NCBI RefSeq assembly: GCF_003337375.1
Contig: NZ_QPJD01000012.1
Location: 166,889 to 230,888, forward strand
DNA: 64,000 bases
Reading direction: 5' to 3'
Source of the DNA: Paenibacillus prosopidis
GTDB lineage: Bacteria; Bacillota; Bacilli; Paenibacillales; Paenibacillaceae
Of this stretch, positions 51,522 through 60,286 are shown one piece after another. Position 1 is the first letter of the stretch, and every line of letters begins with the position of its first letter. The notes beneath the pieces were generated by a model that saw only the letters and a program-made list of their open reading frames with translations, did no database searches and had not been told where the DNA came from. Both the position numbers and the translations under genes were made by a program.

Positions 51522-52751
51522 TTATATAGCCCAGTTGCCTTTGCGGAATACCGGCACGACCGTACCGTCGCTAAGTATACCGTCTATATCCATCTCAGCG
51601 GATCCGATCATAAAATCGTTATGCGTGATGCTCGCGTTAACGCCGCTCGCTTCAAGCTCTTCCGGCGACATGTTCTTACCGCCCTCAATGTTGAACGCAT
51701 AGCCGCTGCCGATCGCAAGGTGATTTGAGGCATTTTCATCAAACAACGTGTTGTAGAACAAAATATTGGACTGGGAAATCGGAGACTCGTGCGGCACGAG
51801 GGCGACCTCTCCTAAATAATGCGAGCCTTCATCGATATCTACCAGCTGCTGAAGAATTTCTTGCCCTTCCTCTGCCTCTACCTTGACGATACGCCCATTC
51901 TCGAACGTAAGCTTGAAGCGGTCAATAATATTGCCGCCATAGCTAAGCGGCTTCGTGCTCGATACATAACCGTTCACGCCGGTCTTCAGCGGTACCGTAA
52001 ATACTTCCTCCGTAGGCATATTAGCCATGAACGGTACATTGCTAACGTTCGTGCTGCCAGCGGCGACCCAAATATGATTCTCCGGCAATTCGATCGTCAG
52101 ATCGGTACCTGGAGCGGTATAATGCAATTTTTTAAAACGGTTCTTATTCAGTATCTCGCCTTTGGTATGTAAAGTTGCGTTATGCTCTTCCCAGGCCTTT
52201 ACCGGATCCTCCGCATGCAATCTTACGGAGTCGAAAATCGCTTTCCACAGCAGCTCTACTGCTTCTTCTCCGGCTTCAGGGAACACTTTAGCCGCCCACT
52301 GCTTGCTGGCTGCCGCTACGACCGTCCAGCTTACTTTATCGGCTTGAATCGCTCTGCGGAATTCCTTCAGGCCTTGCCCGGATGCTTTTTGGAAGTTTGA
52401 AATCCGTCCCGAATCAATCCCTTTCAGCAAATCAGGGCTGGATGAAACGATCGATATAAACGCCGCGCCGCGCTCAACGAAGGAATTGCGCTTCGCCGTC
52501 TCCCATTCCGGGTAACGAGTAAAGATGTCATCCGCCGCCTTCTCATATTTCAGCCTGGACAACGAGTCATCCGTCCAATCGACGTGAACGTTGCTGGCTC
52601 CGGCTGCATAAGCGTTGCTGGCTACGAGCCTGACTAGCGTTGCATTATCGACTGCGCCCGTAATGAATACCTCTTGCCCCTGCTGTACGTTAACGCCAAC
52701 TTTTACGATTAGTTCTGCATACTTATCCAAATGATGTTCAAATTCACTCAT
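51522..52751 (-). CDS. Aminopeptidase, M29 family (AmpS/PepS type)
   Basis: The 409-residue protein from ATG 52751 (GAGAGG before it) matches the M29 thermophilic aminopeptidase family in length and landmarks. These include LDKYAELIVKVGVNVQQGQEVFI near the N-terminus, LHTKGEILNKNRFKKLHYTAPGTDLTIELPENHIW, NMPTEEVFTVPLKTGVNGYVSSTKPLSYGG, and ALVPHESPISQSNILFYNTLFDENASNHLAIGSGY. The last holds metal-binding Glu and His residues. It removes N-terminal residues from peptides in the cytoplasm using metal ions. The longer in-frame start (52874) would add residues unlike the family. Confidence 0.95.
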   Translation of the reverse strand: MSEFEHHLDKYAELIVKVGVNVQQGQEVFITGAVDNATLVRLVASNAYAAGASNVHVDWTDDSLSRLKYEKAADDIFTRYPEWETAKRNSFVERGAAFISIVSSSPDLLKGIDSGRISNFQKASGQGLKEFRRAIQADKVSWTVVAAASKQWAAKVFPEAGEEAVELLWKAIFDSVRLHAEDPVKAWEEHNATLHTKGEILNKNRFKKLHYTAPGTDLTIELPENHIWVAAGSTNVSNVPFMANMPTEEVFTVPLKTGVNGYVSSTKPLSYGGNIIDRFKLTFENGRIVKVEAEEGQEILQQLVDIDEGSHYLGEVALVPHESPISQSNILFYNTLFDENASNHLAIGSGYAFNIEGGKNMSPEELEASGVNASITHNDFMIGSAEMDIDGILSDGTVVPVFRKGNWAI

Positions 52752-52898
52752 TAATCGTCCTCTCCCTTCTAAATAAACGTCCTGTAAGTCCTTGCTGTTG
52801 TTTGCATTGTATCGAATTAACAAGCCGATAGTCAAATGGCTGCATCGTAACAAAAGAATCGCCATCAACGCCAAAATGGTGAGCGATCCTTCTTATTT

Positions 52899-54242
52899 TT
52901 ATAGCGAGCCTAATAAAAAATAAAGCAGGAAACACGCGGCAATGACATACATGGCAGCTGAAACCTCTTTGCGCCTGCCTGTGGCCAGCTTTAGAATCGG
53001 AAACGCGATAAATCCAAACGCCATTCCATCCGCCACACTGAAGGACAGCGGCATAATTGCCATCATCAAGTAGGCGGGGAACGCTTCGGTAAAATCTTGA
53101 AGCGGAATCTCCTTTATGCTTTGAATCATCAAGCATCCGACAATAATCAGTACGGCCGCAATCGCGCTGTTTGGAATCATCTTCAGCATAGGAATGAGGA
53201 AAATGGCTGGAATAAACAGAAAGCCTGTCGTCAACGAGGTGAGTCCGGTACGGCCGCCCGCCGCGATTCCTGTCGCGGTCTCTGCCGCCGTTGTCATCGG
53301 ACTGCATCCGAATAGGCCCGCAGCAATGACGGAAAAGGAATTCGCCTGAAACGATTTTCTAAACTTCGATTTATCGGGAAGCAGACCAAGCTGTGCTCCC
53401 ATATTTTGAAAAATGATAACGATCGATAAGGAGAACACGGCTATCCAATACTGAAGGGTCCCTATCCCGCTAAAGTCAAAGGCTAGAAACACTTCGCCGA
53501 ATCCGCCGAATGAGAAGCTGTAATCGCGTAAGCCGGAAAAATTGACGATGCCTAATAACGCTCCAATGCAGGTGCCTCCAATGATTCCGATCAAGAAATT
53601 ACCCTTGACGTTACGCAGGAATAACGGCACCATAATCAACAGCGTACATAAAGTCGTTAATGCGGCAGGATCCTTTAAGTTCGCCAATTGGACGAAGGTC
53701 GACTCGCTGGCTGTGATTAGCCCCCCGTTTTTCAATCCGAGAAATGCGATAAAAAAACCGATTCCCGCTGTCATCGAATGAATAATGGACTTTGGGATTG
53801 ACTGCGATAAATATGCCGCTCCTTTCGTAACCGCCGTTAGCGTGAATACAATGCCTGCGGCAAGGACGGCGGCAAGCGCCTGCTGCCACGTCAATCCGAG
53901 CGATAGGACGAGGGTATAGACGAAAAACGCGTTATCCCCCATTCCCGGCACGATAATGATTGGAGAGTTCGCCCAGAAGGCCATCAGCATGCAGCCGATA
54001 AAGGAACAGATGACCGTGGCTATGGTTACCGCCTCATACGGCATTCCCACCGTGCTTAATATCGCGCCATTCACTGCAATAATATAAGCAACCGTAATGA
54101 AGGAAGTCAGTCCTGCCAGCATTTCGGTACGAATCGTTTCCGCTTGGCCGCCCAAAGCGAAAATATGTTGCAAACGAGTAAGCAATACCAGCACCTCATT
54201 ACTTTCTAATCTCCCGTTAAGAAGATTAGCAAACATGTCCAT
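52899..54242 (-). CDS. NCS2-type nucleobase permease (AzgA/PbuG/PbuO group)
   Basis: The 447-residue protein has about 12-14 membrane segments and the landmarks of the AzgA-like subgroup: AGLTSFITVAYIIAVNGAILS, MALMAFWANSPIIIVPGMGDNAFF, and TTAAETATGIAAGGRTGLTSLTTG. These transport guanine, hypoxanthine or adenine with protons. It is encoded as a single gene with AAGGAGG before the ATG. I see no purine riboswitch in the short upstream region. The aminopeptidase gene follows 148 bases downstream. Confidence 0.92.
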   Translation of the reverse strand: MDMFANLLNGRLESNEVLVLLTRLQHIFALGGQAETIRTEMLAGLTSFITVAYIIAVNGAILSTVGMPYEAVTIATVICSFIGCMLMAFWANSPIIIVPGMGDNAFFVYTLVLSLGLTWQQALAAVLAAGIVFTLTAVTKGAAYLSQSIPKSIIHSMTAGIGFFIAFLGLKNGGLITASESTFVQLANLKDPAALTTLCTLLIMVPLFLRNVKGNFLIGIIGGTCIGALLGIVNFSGLRDYSFSFGGFGEVFLAFDFSGIGTLQYWIAVFSLSIVIIFQNMGAQLGLLPDKSKFRKSFQANSFSVIAAGLFGCSPMTTAAETATGIAAGGRTGLTSLTTGFLFIPAIFLIPMLKMIPNSAIAAVLIIVGCLMIQSIKEIPLQDFTEAFPAYLMMAIMPLSFSVADGMAFGFIAFPILKLATGRRKEVSAAMYVIAACFLLYFLLGSL

Positions 54243-54280
54243 CTTTATACCTCCTTCTTTGTTTTGCTGCGAAATAAACT

Positions 54281-54331
54281 AAAAAAGCACCTCCATCCGT
54301 GGTTAAACGAATGTGAGATGCTTTGTGCTTC
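54281..54331 (-). terminator. Imperfect terminator after the YceI gene
   Basis: On the minus strand GAAGCAC and GTGCTTTTTT can pair, with an inner CATC/GATG and CAC/GTG pairing around a long loop, and a T-run follows. The stem has several bulges, so the strength is uncertain. Confidence 0.5.
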
Positions 54332-54341
54332 ATCAGCTATT

Positions 54342-55079
54342 TTATTTATTTAATACTAAGCGCAATGTAACGTTAAGGTTATTTTCAGAATCCATTACAA
54401 TGTTGTGCGGGCTCTTCATGCCGAAATCGGCAAACGTAACTACCGTACTTGCTTCAAGCATTAGCAAGCCCCCGTCATAGGTCGTTTGACCGGTGAATGC
54501 AACCTCTTTCGTCACACCCTTGACCGTCAAGTCTCCTTTGATATTCACCGTATATATCTGTCCATCCGTCCATTCGCTTGGCAGGCCTTCAAACGATGTT
54601 GCTTTGAAGGTTGCGGTTGGGAATTGTTCGATGTCCAAATATTGAGCGCCTGAAATATGGCCGTCCCTTTGGGAGTTTCCTGAATCCATGCTCGCCATTT
54701 GGACGACCCCCTCAGCCTGGTTCTGCGCCGGATCGGCCCCGTTCACGGTCCATGAGCCGGTTACCTGACTCACTTCATAATTGACTGTCTCCTTCGAGGT
54801 CGTCACCGAGAAATAAACTTTTGAATCCGAAGAAATGTTCCATAATCCATCGATCGAAGCAGCTTCTCCCGCATTGCCAGCATCAGCGTCTGCTTCTTCT
54901 GAAGCGTCAGCGCTTACTTCTTCCGCAACCTCGGCGCTTGTCTCTTCTGCAGGCGACTGGTTAATTACGCTTTCGATTTCCACATGATTCCCGGTCATTT
55001 CCTCGTACATCCAATAAGCTCCAAAACCTAATACAATAACAGCCGCGGCAATCATTGCTTTTACTTTTCCGATTTTCAT
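54342..55079 (-). CDS. YceI-family lipid-binding-like protein, membrane anchored
   Basis: The 245-residue protein has an N-terminal hydrophobic segment (residues 7-22) and an acidic, Ala/Glu-rich linker (residues 40-75). A YceI beta-barrel follows: IDGLWNISSDSKVYFSVTTSKETVNYEVSQVTGSWTV near its start, FPTATFKATSFEGLP, and FADFGMKSPHNIVM near the end. YceI domains bind isoprenoid or other long-chain lipids in known structures; here the ligand is unknown. It is probably exposed on the outside of the membrane. GGAGG precedes the ATG. It is a single-gene unit. Confidence 0.88.
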   Translation of the reverse strand: MKIGKVKAMIAAAVIVLGFGAYWMYEEMTGNHVEIESVINQSPAEETSAEVAEEVSADASEEADADAGNAGEAASIDGLWNISSDSKVYFSVTTSKETVNYEVSQVTGSWTVNGADPAQNQAEGVVQMASMDSGNSQRDGHISGAQYLDIEQFPTATFKATSFEGLPSEWTDGQIYTVNIKGDLTVKGVTKEVAFTGQTTYDGGLLMLEASTVVTFADFGMKSPHNIVMDSENNLNVTLRLVLNK

Positions 55080-55167
55080 AATCCAACCTCCTCTATTAAC
55101 TATTTGCAGTTTATAGGAGAGAAATGAGGAGTAGATTAATTCTAGCTGAATGTTTGCTGAAAATTAA

Positions 55168-56160
55168 TTATAAGGGAGCGTATAGCATGCTCATTGCCTT
55201 TACTTCAGCCATGACTCTCGTTCTGAGTTCCGCTGGCGCGAGCACCTCGATGCGCGGCCCGAAGCTCAACACCAATTCGCAAGCCGATTCCAAAGTTTCG
55301 AATTCGATTTCCACCTCTATCCATCCGTTTTTGGCTGGTTCTTCGCGATGACCGATTTTAATGTAGCGCTCTTTAGATAATCTCGAAATCAACGATTCAA
55401 GCACCTTTACTTTGGCCGGGTATCGAGGCAGCCTTTGCTTAAATTCCTCGGTTGACTGCTCCCAATAGCTGGCCAGATCAAAACCGGGCGGACGTACGAA
55501 CGAATCCTCCAATTGCTCCGCTTCTAATAAACGCGAAATGCGGTAAGTACGGAGCTCACCTTCAACCTCTGCGACGAAGTACCAGACATTCCGCTTGGCT
55601 ACAAGACCGAGCGGATGAACTATTCGATCCAAAACGCCATTGTCACGCTGGTAGCTTATCCGCAATATTCGCTCCTCCCATACGGCTTCTTGAACAATCG
55701 ACAAGCAGGGTACGGATTCATTCGTTGCATGCCAGCCTGCTCCGTCGATATGAATTTTTTGCCTTGCCGCAGCAGCACTTAAACGGACTTCCGCAGGTGA
55801 AGCTGCCAGCAGCTTCTGGAACGCAGCATCGAAATGCTTTTGGATGCCCAAATCACCAAGCAAATCGGGATGATTGGACATCAGCAAGGATGCCAGCTCC
55901 TCGGCATGTATGCCCGTTAAGTTCGTCCGGTACCCTTCTGACAGCTTCCAGCCCCCGTGCAGCCCTCTCTCCGCATACACCGGAACGCCGGCTTCGCTTA
56001 ACGACTCCATGTCACGGATAATCGTCCGTTCGGACACCTCCAGCTTCTCCGCAAGCGCCTTCGAGGTCATCTTTCCGTTGTTTTGCATCAATAACACAAT
56101 GGCTATTAATCGTCCTGCTCTCAATCTCCTCACCGCCTTAACCGGTCTAATCTGCTCCAT
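55168..56160 (-). CDS. YafY-type transcriptional regulator with HTH and WYL domains
   Basis: The 330-residue protein has an N-terminal DeoR-like winged helix (RLIAIVLLMQNNGKMTSKALAEKLEVSERTIIRDMESLSEAG) and a central helical part. A WYL domain (RNVWYFVAEVEGELRTYRISRLLEAEQL) and a C-terminal WCX-like domain follow. Such proteins respond to an unknown ligand, perhaps a nucleotide or small molecule, and repress neighbours or stress genes. The start is unsure: the ATG at 56160 has no ribosome site, and a TTG 36 bases downstream (RAGRLIAIV) has GGAGG. It is divergent from the SDR gene at 56257, a likely target. Confidence 0.9.
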   Translation of the reverse strand: MEQIRPVKAVRRLRAGRLIAIVLLMQNNGKMTSKALAEKLEVSERTIIRDMESLSEAGVPVYAERGLHGGWKLSEGYRTNLTGIHAEELASLLMSNHPDLLGDLGIQKHFDAAFQKLLAASPAEVRLSAAAARQKIHIDGAGWHATNESVPCLSIVQEAVWEERILRISYQRDNGVLDRIVHPLGLVAKRNVWYFVAEVEGELRTYRISRLLEAEQLEDSFVRPPGFDLASYWEQSTEEFKQRLPRYPAKVKVLESLISRLSKERYIKIGHREEPAKNGWIEVEIEFETLESACELVLSFGPRIEVLAPAELRTRVMAEVKAMSMLYAPL

Positions 56161-56256
56161 TTTTTTTCATTGTAACATGAATATATGTCAATAGATGTCG
56201 TATATCGTTTGCTAAACTTACAAGAGTAAACCCACAAATCGAAATGGAGTGATCAG

Positions 56257-57141
56257 ATGAAGCCATTACAAGGAAAAATAGCTGTAGTAGCAGGCTCAAC
56301 ACGCGGTGCAGGCAGAGGAATTGCAGCAAGCTTAGGAGAGGCAGGGGCGACGGTCTATTGTACGGGAAGAAGCGTTCGCGGTAATCCGTCCGATTTGAAC
56401 CGGACAGAGACGATTGAGGAAACGGCGGAGCTTGTTACCTCGCTTGGCGGCGTGGGCATTCCGGTACGGGTAGACCATACAGTAGAGGAAGACGTAAAAT
56501 CGTTATTCAAGCGGGTAAACCGGGAACAAAATGGGCGTCTCGATGTGTTGGTCAACAATATCTGGGGTGGAGAAAAGCTGACGGAATGGGATACTCCGTT
56601 CTGGGAGCATTCCTTGCGTAACGGACTGATCATACAGGAGCGTGCCGTAAAGGCACATCTGATAACGAGTTATTTCGGGGCGCCGATGATGGTGAAGAGG
56701 AAAGAAGGCTTAATTATTGAAGTGACAGATGGCATCGATTATCGTTATCGCGGCAATTTATTTTACAGTCTGGCGAAAATTTCACCTATTCATCTGGCCT
56801 CTGCTATGGCTGAAGAATTACGTCCCCACAGTGTCATGGCGCTCGCGGTAACGCCGGGCTTCCTCCGTTCGGAAGAGATGCTCGAGCATTTCGGAGTAAC
56901 GGAGGCCAATTGGCAGGATGCGGTTCATAGCGGCAAGCCGCATGCCGAGCATTTCGGACAATCGGAAACGCCGTATTTTCTCGGGCGCGGTATCGCCGCA
57001 TTAGCTGCGAGCACAAGCTTGCCGGAGAAAACCGGCCGGGTACTGCCTAGCTGGCAGCTCTCCGATGAATTCGGCTTCTCCGACATCGACGGCAGACGTC
57101 CCCATTGGGGAAATTACGCCAAGCAGCACGGCTTTCTGTAA
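56257..57141 (+). CDS. Short-chain dehydrogenase/reductase (SDR), first copy
   Basis: The 294-residue protein begins with the SDR cofactor motif as KIAVVAGSTRGAGRGIAASLGEAGATVYCTGRS, a TGxxxGxG variant. LDVLVNNIWGG follows. The catalytic Tyr/Lys are in LFYSLAKISPIHLASAMAEEL, where Tyr-x-x-x-Lys reads YSLAK. The last third, WQDAVHSGKPHAEHFGQSETPYFLGRGIAALAA, is typical of a subgroup with an extra C-terminal region. The substrate is unknown. It is divergent from the WYL regulator gene, 96 bases away, and its expression may be controlled by that regulator. A ribosome site GGAG lies before the ATG. Confidence 0.9.
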   Translation: MKPLQGKIAVVAGSTRGAGRGIAASLGEAGATVYCTGRSVRGNPSDLNRTETIEETAELVTSLGGVGIPVRVDHTVEEDVKSLFKRVNREQNGRLDVLVNNIWGGEKLTEWDTPFWEHSLRNGLIIQERAVKAHLITSYFGAPMMVKRKEGLIIEVTDGIDYRYRGNLFYSLAKISPIHLASAMAEELRPHSVMALAVTPGFLRSEEMLEHFGVTEANWQDAVHSGKPHAEHFGQSETPYFLGRGIAALAASTSLPEKTGRVLPSWQLSDEFGFSDIDGRRPHWGNYAKQHGFL

Positions 57142-57193
57142 GACTTCCACAGCAACCCCCGCCGCCCCGGGATACGACGAGCATCGTACGCCT

Positions 57194-58063
57194 CTACCCG
57201 TTGACGATTTCCCCGCCATTGATATGCAGCATTTGCCCTGTCATGTAGCTTGAGTCGTCGCAGGCCAAATAGACGTATGCGGCCGCCAGCTCATAAGGCT
57301 GGCCGGCCCGCTGCATCGGGGTATCGGAGCCGAACGTCGATACAGACTGCGCATCGAATGAAGCAGGAATGAGCGGTGTCCATATTGGGCCGGGCGCTAC
57401 GCCGTTCACCCGGATGCCTTGTCCGGCCAAATTCGCGGCGAGCGCGCGCGTGAATGAAACGATCGCTCCCTTCGTCGACGAGTAATCAATCAAGGTTGGA
57501 TTGCCTTTATAAGCGGTAATGGATGCCGTATTAATAATCGTACTGGATACCTTTAAATGAGGCATCGCGGCAATCGTTAAATAAAACATGCCGAACACGT
57601 TTGTCCGGAACGTGGCTGTCAATTGCTCAGCTGTAATATCCTCCAATTTCTTGCGGACATGCTGCTCAGCCGCGTTGTTGACGACGATGTCCAGCTTTCC
57701 AAACGTCTCAATGGTTTGCTTCACAATATTTTTGCAAAACGCCTCATCTCCAATATCACCTGAGAGCAGCAGGCATTTCACACCCGCCTTCTCTACGGCC
57801 GATTGTGTCGCTTTGGCATCCTCATGCTCATTCAAATAAACGATGCAAAGGTCACAGCCTTCCTTCGCGTAGGCGACCGCAACGGCACGGCCAATGCCGC
57901 TGTCTCCCCCGGTTATAATCGCAACTTTCCCCTTCAGCTTGCCGGCCGCTTTGTACGATCCCGATTCGAATACCGGCAAAGGGTTCATCTCCGCTTCAAT
58001 TCCTGGCTGCCGGTTTTGATTCTGGGGCGGAAATACCGGTTTCTTCTGGGATGAATTAGACAT
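57194..58063 (-). CDS. Short-chain dehydrogenase/reductase (SDR), second copy (YhdF/YhxC type)
   Basis: The 289-residue protein has an N-terminal extension of about 40 residues (QKKPVFPPQNQNRQPGIEAE), typical of YhdF-like SDRs. The cofactor motif GGDSGIGRAVAVAYAKEG follows, then NNAAEQHVRKKLEDI and the catalytic YSSTKGAIVSFTRALAANL, with Tyr-x-x-x-Lys. LGLACDDSSYMTGQMLHINGGEIVNG-like C-terminal residues fit (here VYLACDDSSYMTGQMLHING). The substrate is unknown. AAGGAG precedes the ATG. It lies 7 bases downstream of the SpeD-like gene stop, in the same direction, and could be co-transcribed with it. Confidence 0.92.
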   Translation of the reverse strand: MSNSSQKKPVFPPQNQNRQPGIEAEMNPLPVFESGSYKAAGKLKGKVAIITGGDSGIGRAVAVAYAKEGCDLCIVYLNEHEDAKATQSAVEKAGVKCLLLSGDIGDEAFCKNIVKQTIETFGKLDIVVNNAAEQHVRKKLEDITAEQLTATFRTNVFGMFYLTIAAMPHLKVSSTIINTASITAYKGNPTLIDYSSTKGAIVSFTRALAANLAGQGIRVNGVAPGPIWTPLIPASFDAQSVSTFGSDTPMQRAGQPYELAAAYVYLACDDSSYMTGQMLHINGGEIVNG

Positions 58064-58070
58064 ACATCAA

Positions 58071-58880
58071 TCAGCTCCTTATGTTTTTTCCATAAAAAAT
58101 CTCATCCATCTCTGTCTTCAAGCTGCGCGTTATTTCCTCTTGTTCCCTTGCAGTCAGTGCATCCTTCGTGTAGCCGAACAAATAATTGTTCAAATCAAAT
58201 TGCTTCAGTTTGCATTTTGTGTGAAATATATTCTCTTGATAAATATTGACATCAATCATGTCATACAAAAGGCTCTCTTCCTTCGGTATGTAATTTTGAA
58301 TCGAATTGATATCGTGATCAATAAACAGCTTGTGGCCGACAATATCGCGAGTGAACCCTCTCACCCGGTAATCGATCGTCATAATGTCCGTATCAAACGA
58401 ATGAATTAAATAGTTGAGCGCTTTAAGCGGCGAAATTTCACCGCACGTGGACACGTCTATGTCAGCACGAAAGGTGCTGATCCCTTCATTCGGGTGATAT
58501 TCCGGATACGTGTGCACGGTTATATGGCTCTTATCCAAATGCATGACAACAGCTTCGGGCAAAGGACCCGGGGACTCCTCGAACGACTCCGTTGGGTTCT
58601 CGACAACCGGCCCTTCTGACACAAGCAAAGTAACGCTCGCGCCTTGAGGAACGTAATCTTGTTTCGCAATATTCAGAACGTGCGCCCCGATAATATCCGA
58701 CACGTGATTTAAAATTTTCGTCAGCCTGTCCGAATTATACTGCTCATCGATATAGGCGATATAGGCTTCGCGCTCTTCCCTCGTTCTCGTATAGCAAATG
58801 TCATACATATTAAAGCTTAGCGACTTCGTTAGGTTGTTGAAGCCATGTAGTTGGATTCGCTGTTCTGGCGTTAACTTCAA
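58071..58880 (-). CDS. speD: S-adenosylmethionine decarboxylase proenzyme, class 1A
   Basis: The 269-residue protein starts with TTG 58880 (AAAGGGG before it). It matches the Escherichia coli type of SpeD in length and in its key motif HLDKSHITVHTYPEYHPNEG, where autocleavage between Lys117 and Ser118 makes the pyruvoyl group. FRADIDVSTCGEISPLKALNYLIHSF follows. It makes decarboxylated S-adenosylmethionine for spermidine synthesis. The short class 1B enzyme is more usual in Bacillus; this longer form occurs in Paenibacillaceae and Clostridia. Its partner speE is not in this window. Confidence 0.95.
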   Translation of the reverse strand: MKLTPEQRIQLHGFNNLTKSLSFNMYDICYTRTREEREAYIAYIDEQYNSDRLTKILNHVSDIIGAHVLNIAKQDYVPQGASVTLLVSEGPVVENPTESFEESPGPLPEAVVMHLDKSHITVHTYPEYHPNEGISTFRADIDVSTCGEISPLKALNYLIHSFDTDIMTIDYRVRGFTRDIVGHKLFIDHDINSIQNYIPKEESLLYDMIDVNIYQENIFHTKCKLKQFDLNNYLFGYTKDALTAREQEEITRSLKTEMDEIFYGKNIRS

Positions 58881-58950
58881 CGCGCATCACCCCTTTCAAT
58901 TACTACTATTTCCTAATACCCGCCGACCGATGCGACTAAACCTTTTTCTA

Positions 58951-58999
58951 CAAAAAACAAGCATTTCGGACTCGGCGACTGCCGAATGCGAAATGCTTT
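58951..58999 (-). terminator. Terminator after the small hypothetical gene
   Basis: AAGCATTTCG (58959-58968) pairs with CGAAATGCTT (58989-58998), with inner CGGC/GCCG. On the minus strand it is followed by GTTTTTTG. It stands between the hypothetical gene at 59014 and speD. Confidence 0.88.
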
Positions 59000-59013
59000 G
59001 TTCGTAAGAAATA

Positions 59014-59286
59014 TTAAGTTAAGCGCTCCGTTCCTTTGATTTCCAAACCGAAAGCAAGCGCCCGCTTGAGTGAATCCTCGGTAAATTTCGATTTCGGGTA
59101 TTTCTTCTCCACTTCCTCTTTCGTAAGCGGAATCCATTTAAAATCTTTGTTTTGATATACCCATGTTTTCATGCCCCAGTCGACATGAATCGTTCTGCTG
59201 GCAACCTTCGTCACTTTGCCGATCTCCGTCACCAAGTTGCTCGAACCAAAGGTTTTTACACAAAAGTTATTAACGATATCCTTCAT
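59014..59286 (-). CDS. Small hypothetical protein
   Basis: The 90-residue product from ATG 59286 (GGGGAG 8 bases before it) has no signal peptide or membrane segment. It reads as a beta-rich N-half (LVTEIGKVTKVASRTIHVDWG, then WVYQNKDFKWIPLTKEE) with a basic helical C-half. The family is not recognised. Proper start, clear terminator and coding-like composition make it a real gene. A role in binding nucleic acid or protein cannot be told. Confidence 0.65.
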   Translation of the reverse strand: MKDIVNNFCVKTFGSSNLVTEIGKVTKVASRTIHVDWGMKTWVYQNKDFKWIPLTKEEVEKKYPKSKFTEDSLKRALAFGLEIKGTERLT

Positions 59287-59350
59287 ATTAGCCACTCCCC
59301 TGCTTTAATTTTGCATATACGAAACATTATTAAAATAGCGTCGTTAACCG

Positions 59351-60142
59351 TTAACCCCACACCTCTTTTAACGCCTTCCGAAACAGCTCGTCGAGCTGCT
59401 TATCCTGCCCGCCATCAGCTTGCTTAAGCGCTGTTGCAGTCTGCTCAAAGTGGGCTATTCGCTCCTCTAAATATTCATTAATGGTGTGGAGCTTTGGCTC
59501 ATAATCCAGTTCTTCGCCTGCTTTCTTGCGAATCAGCAGCTGCTCGATCATGGCGTGCAGCTCGCCAACCTTTGGAACGAGTGCTTCAACCAAAAGGTCA
59601 AACTCGATCGGCGGCATTGTATTGAACTTCTCAATCCAGCCGCATGCCAGAATAGGTCTTAACACATAGAAGTATTTCTTAATTTTCACCTGCTCCCCAT
59701 GCAGATAATCTCTATAGTTACCCTTCGCCATATTGAGATAGTGGTACATACAAGATTTCGGTGAGAACGTTAATGGAGATATACTTCGGATTTGCTCCGC
59801 CACTGTATACTTCGTGTAATAAGGAATCGGCGATTGCAGCCATTCAAGCAGCGGCGGGTTCGACTTACGGAACAGTTGAAGTGCTTTCCTCAGATCCCAG
59901 CCGTTAATGTCTAACAGATTGCTAATTGGCCGCTCGATAACGTCTCGTTTATCAAAGATCGATACATACCATTCCACCGGACGAACGTACAAGAAGCGGA
60001 CGTCATAATCACTGTCCTTGGACGGGAATCCCCACGCCCGGCTTCCGGACTCGCATGCATAAAGGATACGAACCTGCTCCTCCTGTTCGATGTTATGCAG
60101 CTCTTTCACTATTTCATCTTGTAATTCAAACACGGCTTTCAC
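59351..60142 (-). CDS. Nucleotidyltransferase of the YcgL/PF10127 type
   Basis: The 263-residue protein begins with a Pol-beta-like nucleotidyltransferase signature: VRILYACESGSRAWGFPSKDSDYDVRFLYVRP, with GSRxWG and D-x-D. NGWDLRKALQLFRKSNPPLLEWLQSPIPY follows. A helical C-terminal domain matches the predicted nucleotidyltransferase family to which YcgL belongs. The substrate is unknown; relatives may transfer nucleotides to RNA or protein. A GTG at 60142 overlaps the ribosome site GGAGG, and the next GTG (60133) is better spaced. It is a single gene, downstream of the Gfo-type gene and separated from it by a terminator. Confidence 0.87.
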   Translation of the reverse strand: MKAVFELQDEIVKELHNIEQEEQVRILYACESGSRAWGFPSKDSDYDVRFLYVRPVEWYVSIFDKRDVIERPISNLLDINGWDLRKALQLFRKSNPPLLEWLQSPIPYYTKYTVAEQIRSISPLTFSPKSCMYHYLNMAKGNYRDYLHGEQVKIKKYFYVLRPILACGWIEKFNTMPPIEFDLLVEALVPKVGELHAMIEQLLIRKKAGEELDYEPKLHTINEYLEERIAHFEQTATALKQADGGQDKQLDELFRKALKEVWG

Positions 60143-60205
60143 TCCTCCCGAGTTAGCACAGCCTGGGCAGTAATGCTTTCAAATTTATTTTGTTTCAAAA
60201 AAAGT

Positions 60206-60234
60206 AAAAAAGTCGATCATTTGATCAACTTTTT
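60206..60234 (-). terminator. Terminator after the second Gfo/Idh/MocA gene
   Basis: On the minus strand AAAAAGTTGATC pairs with GATCGACTTTTT around AAAT and is followed by T residues. It ends the oxidoreductase transcript. Confidence 0.8.
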
Positions 60235-60286
60235 ATCAAACAATATGGTGGTGGCTAGTAGTAATTTTGGCTGGATGATCCCTACT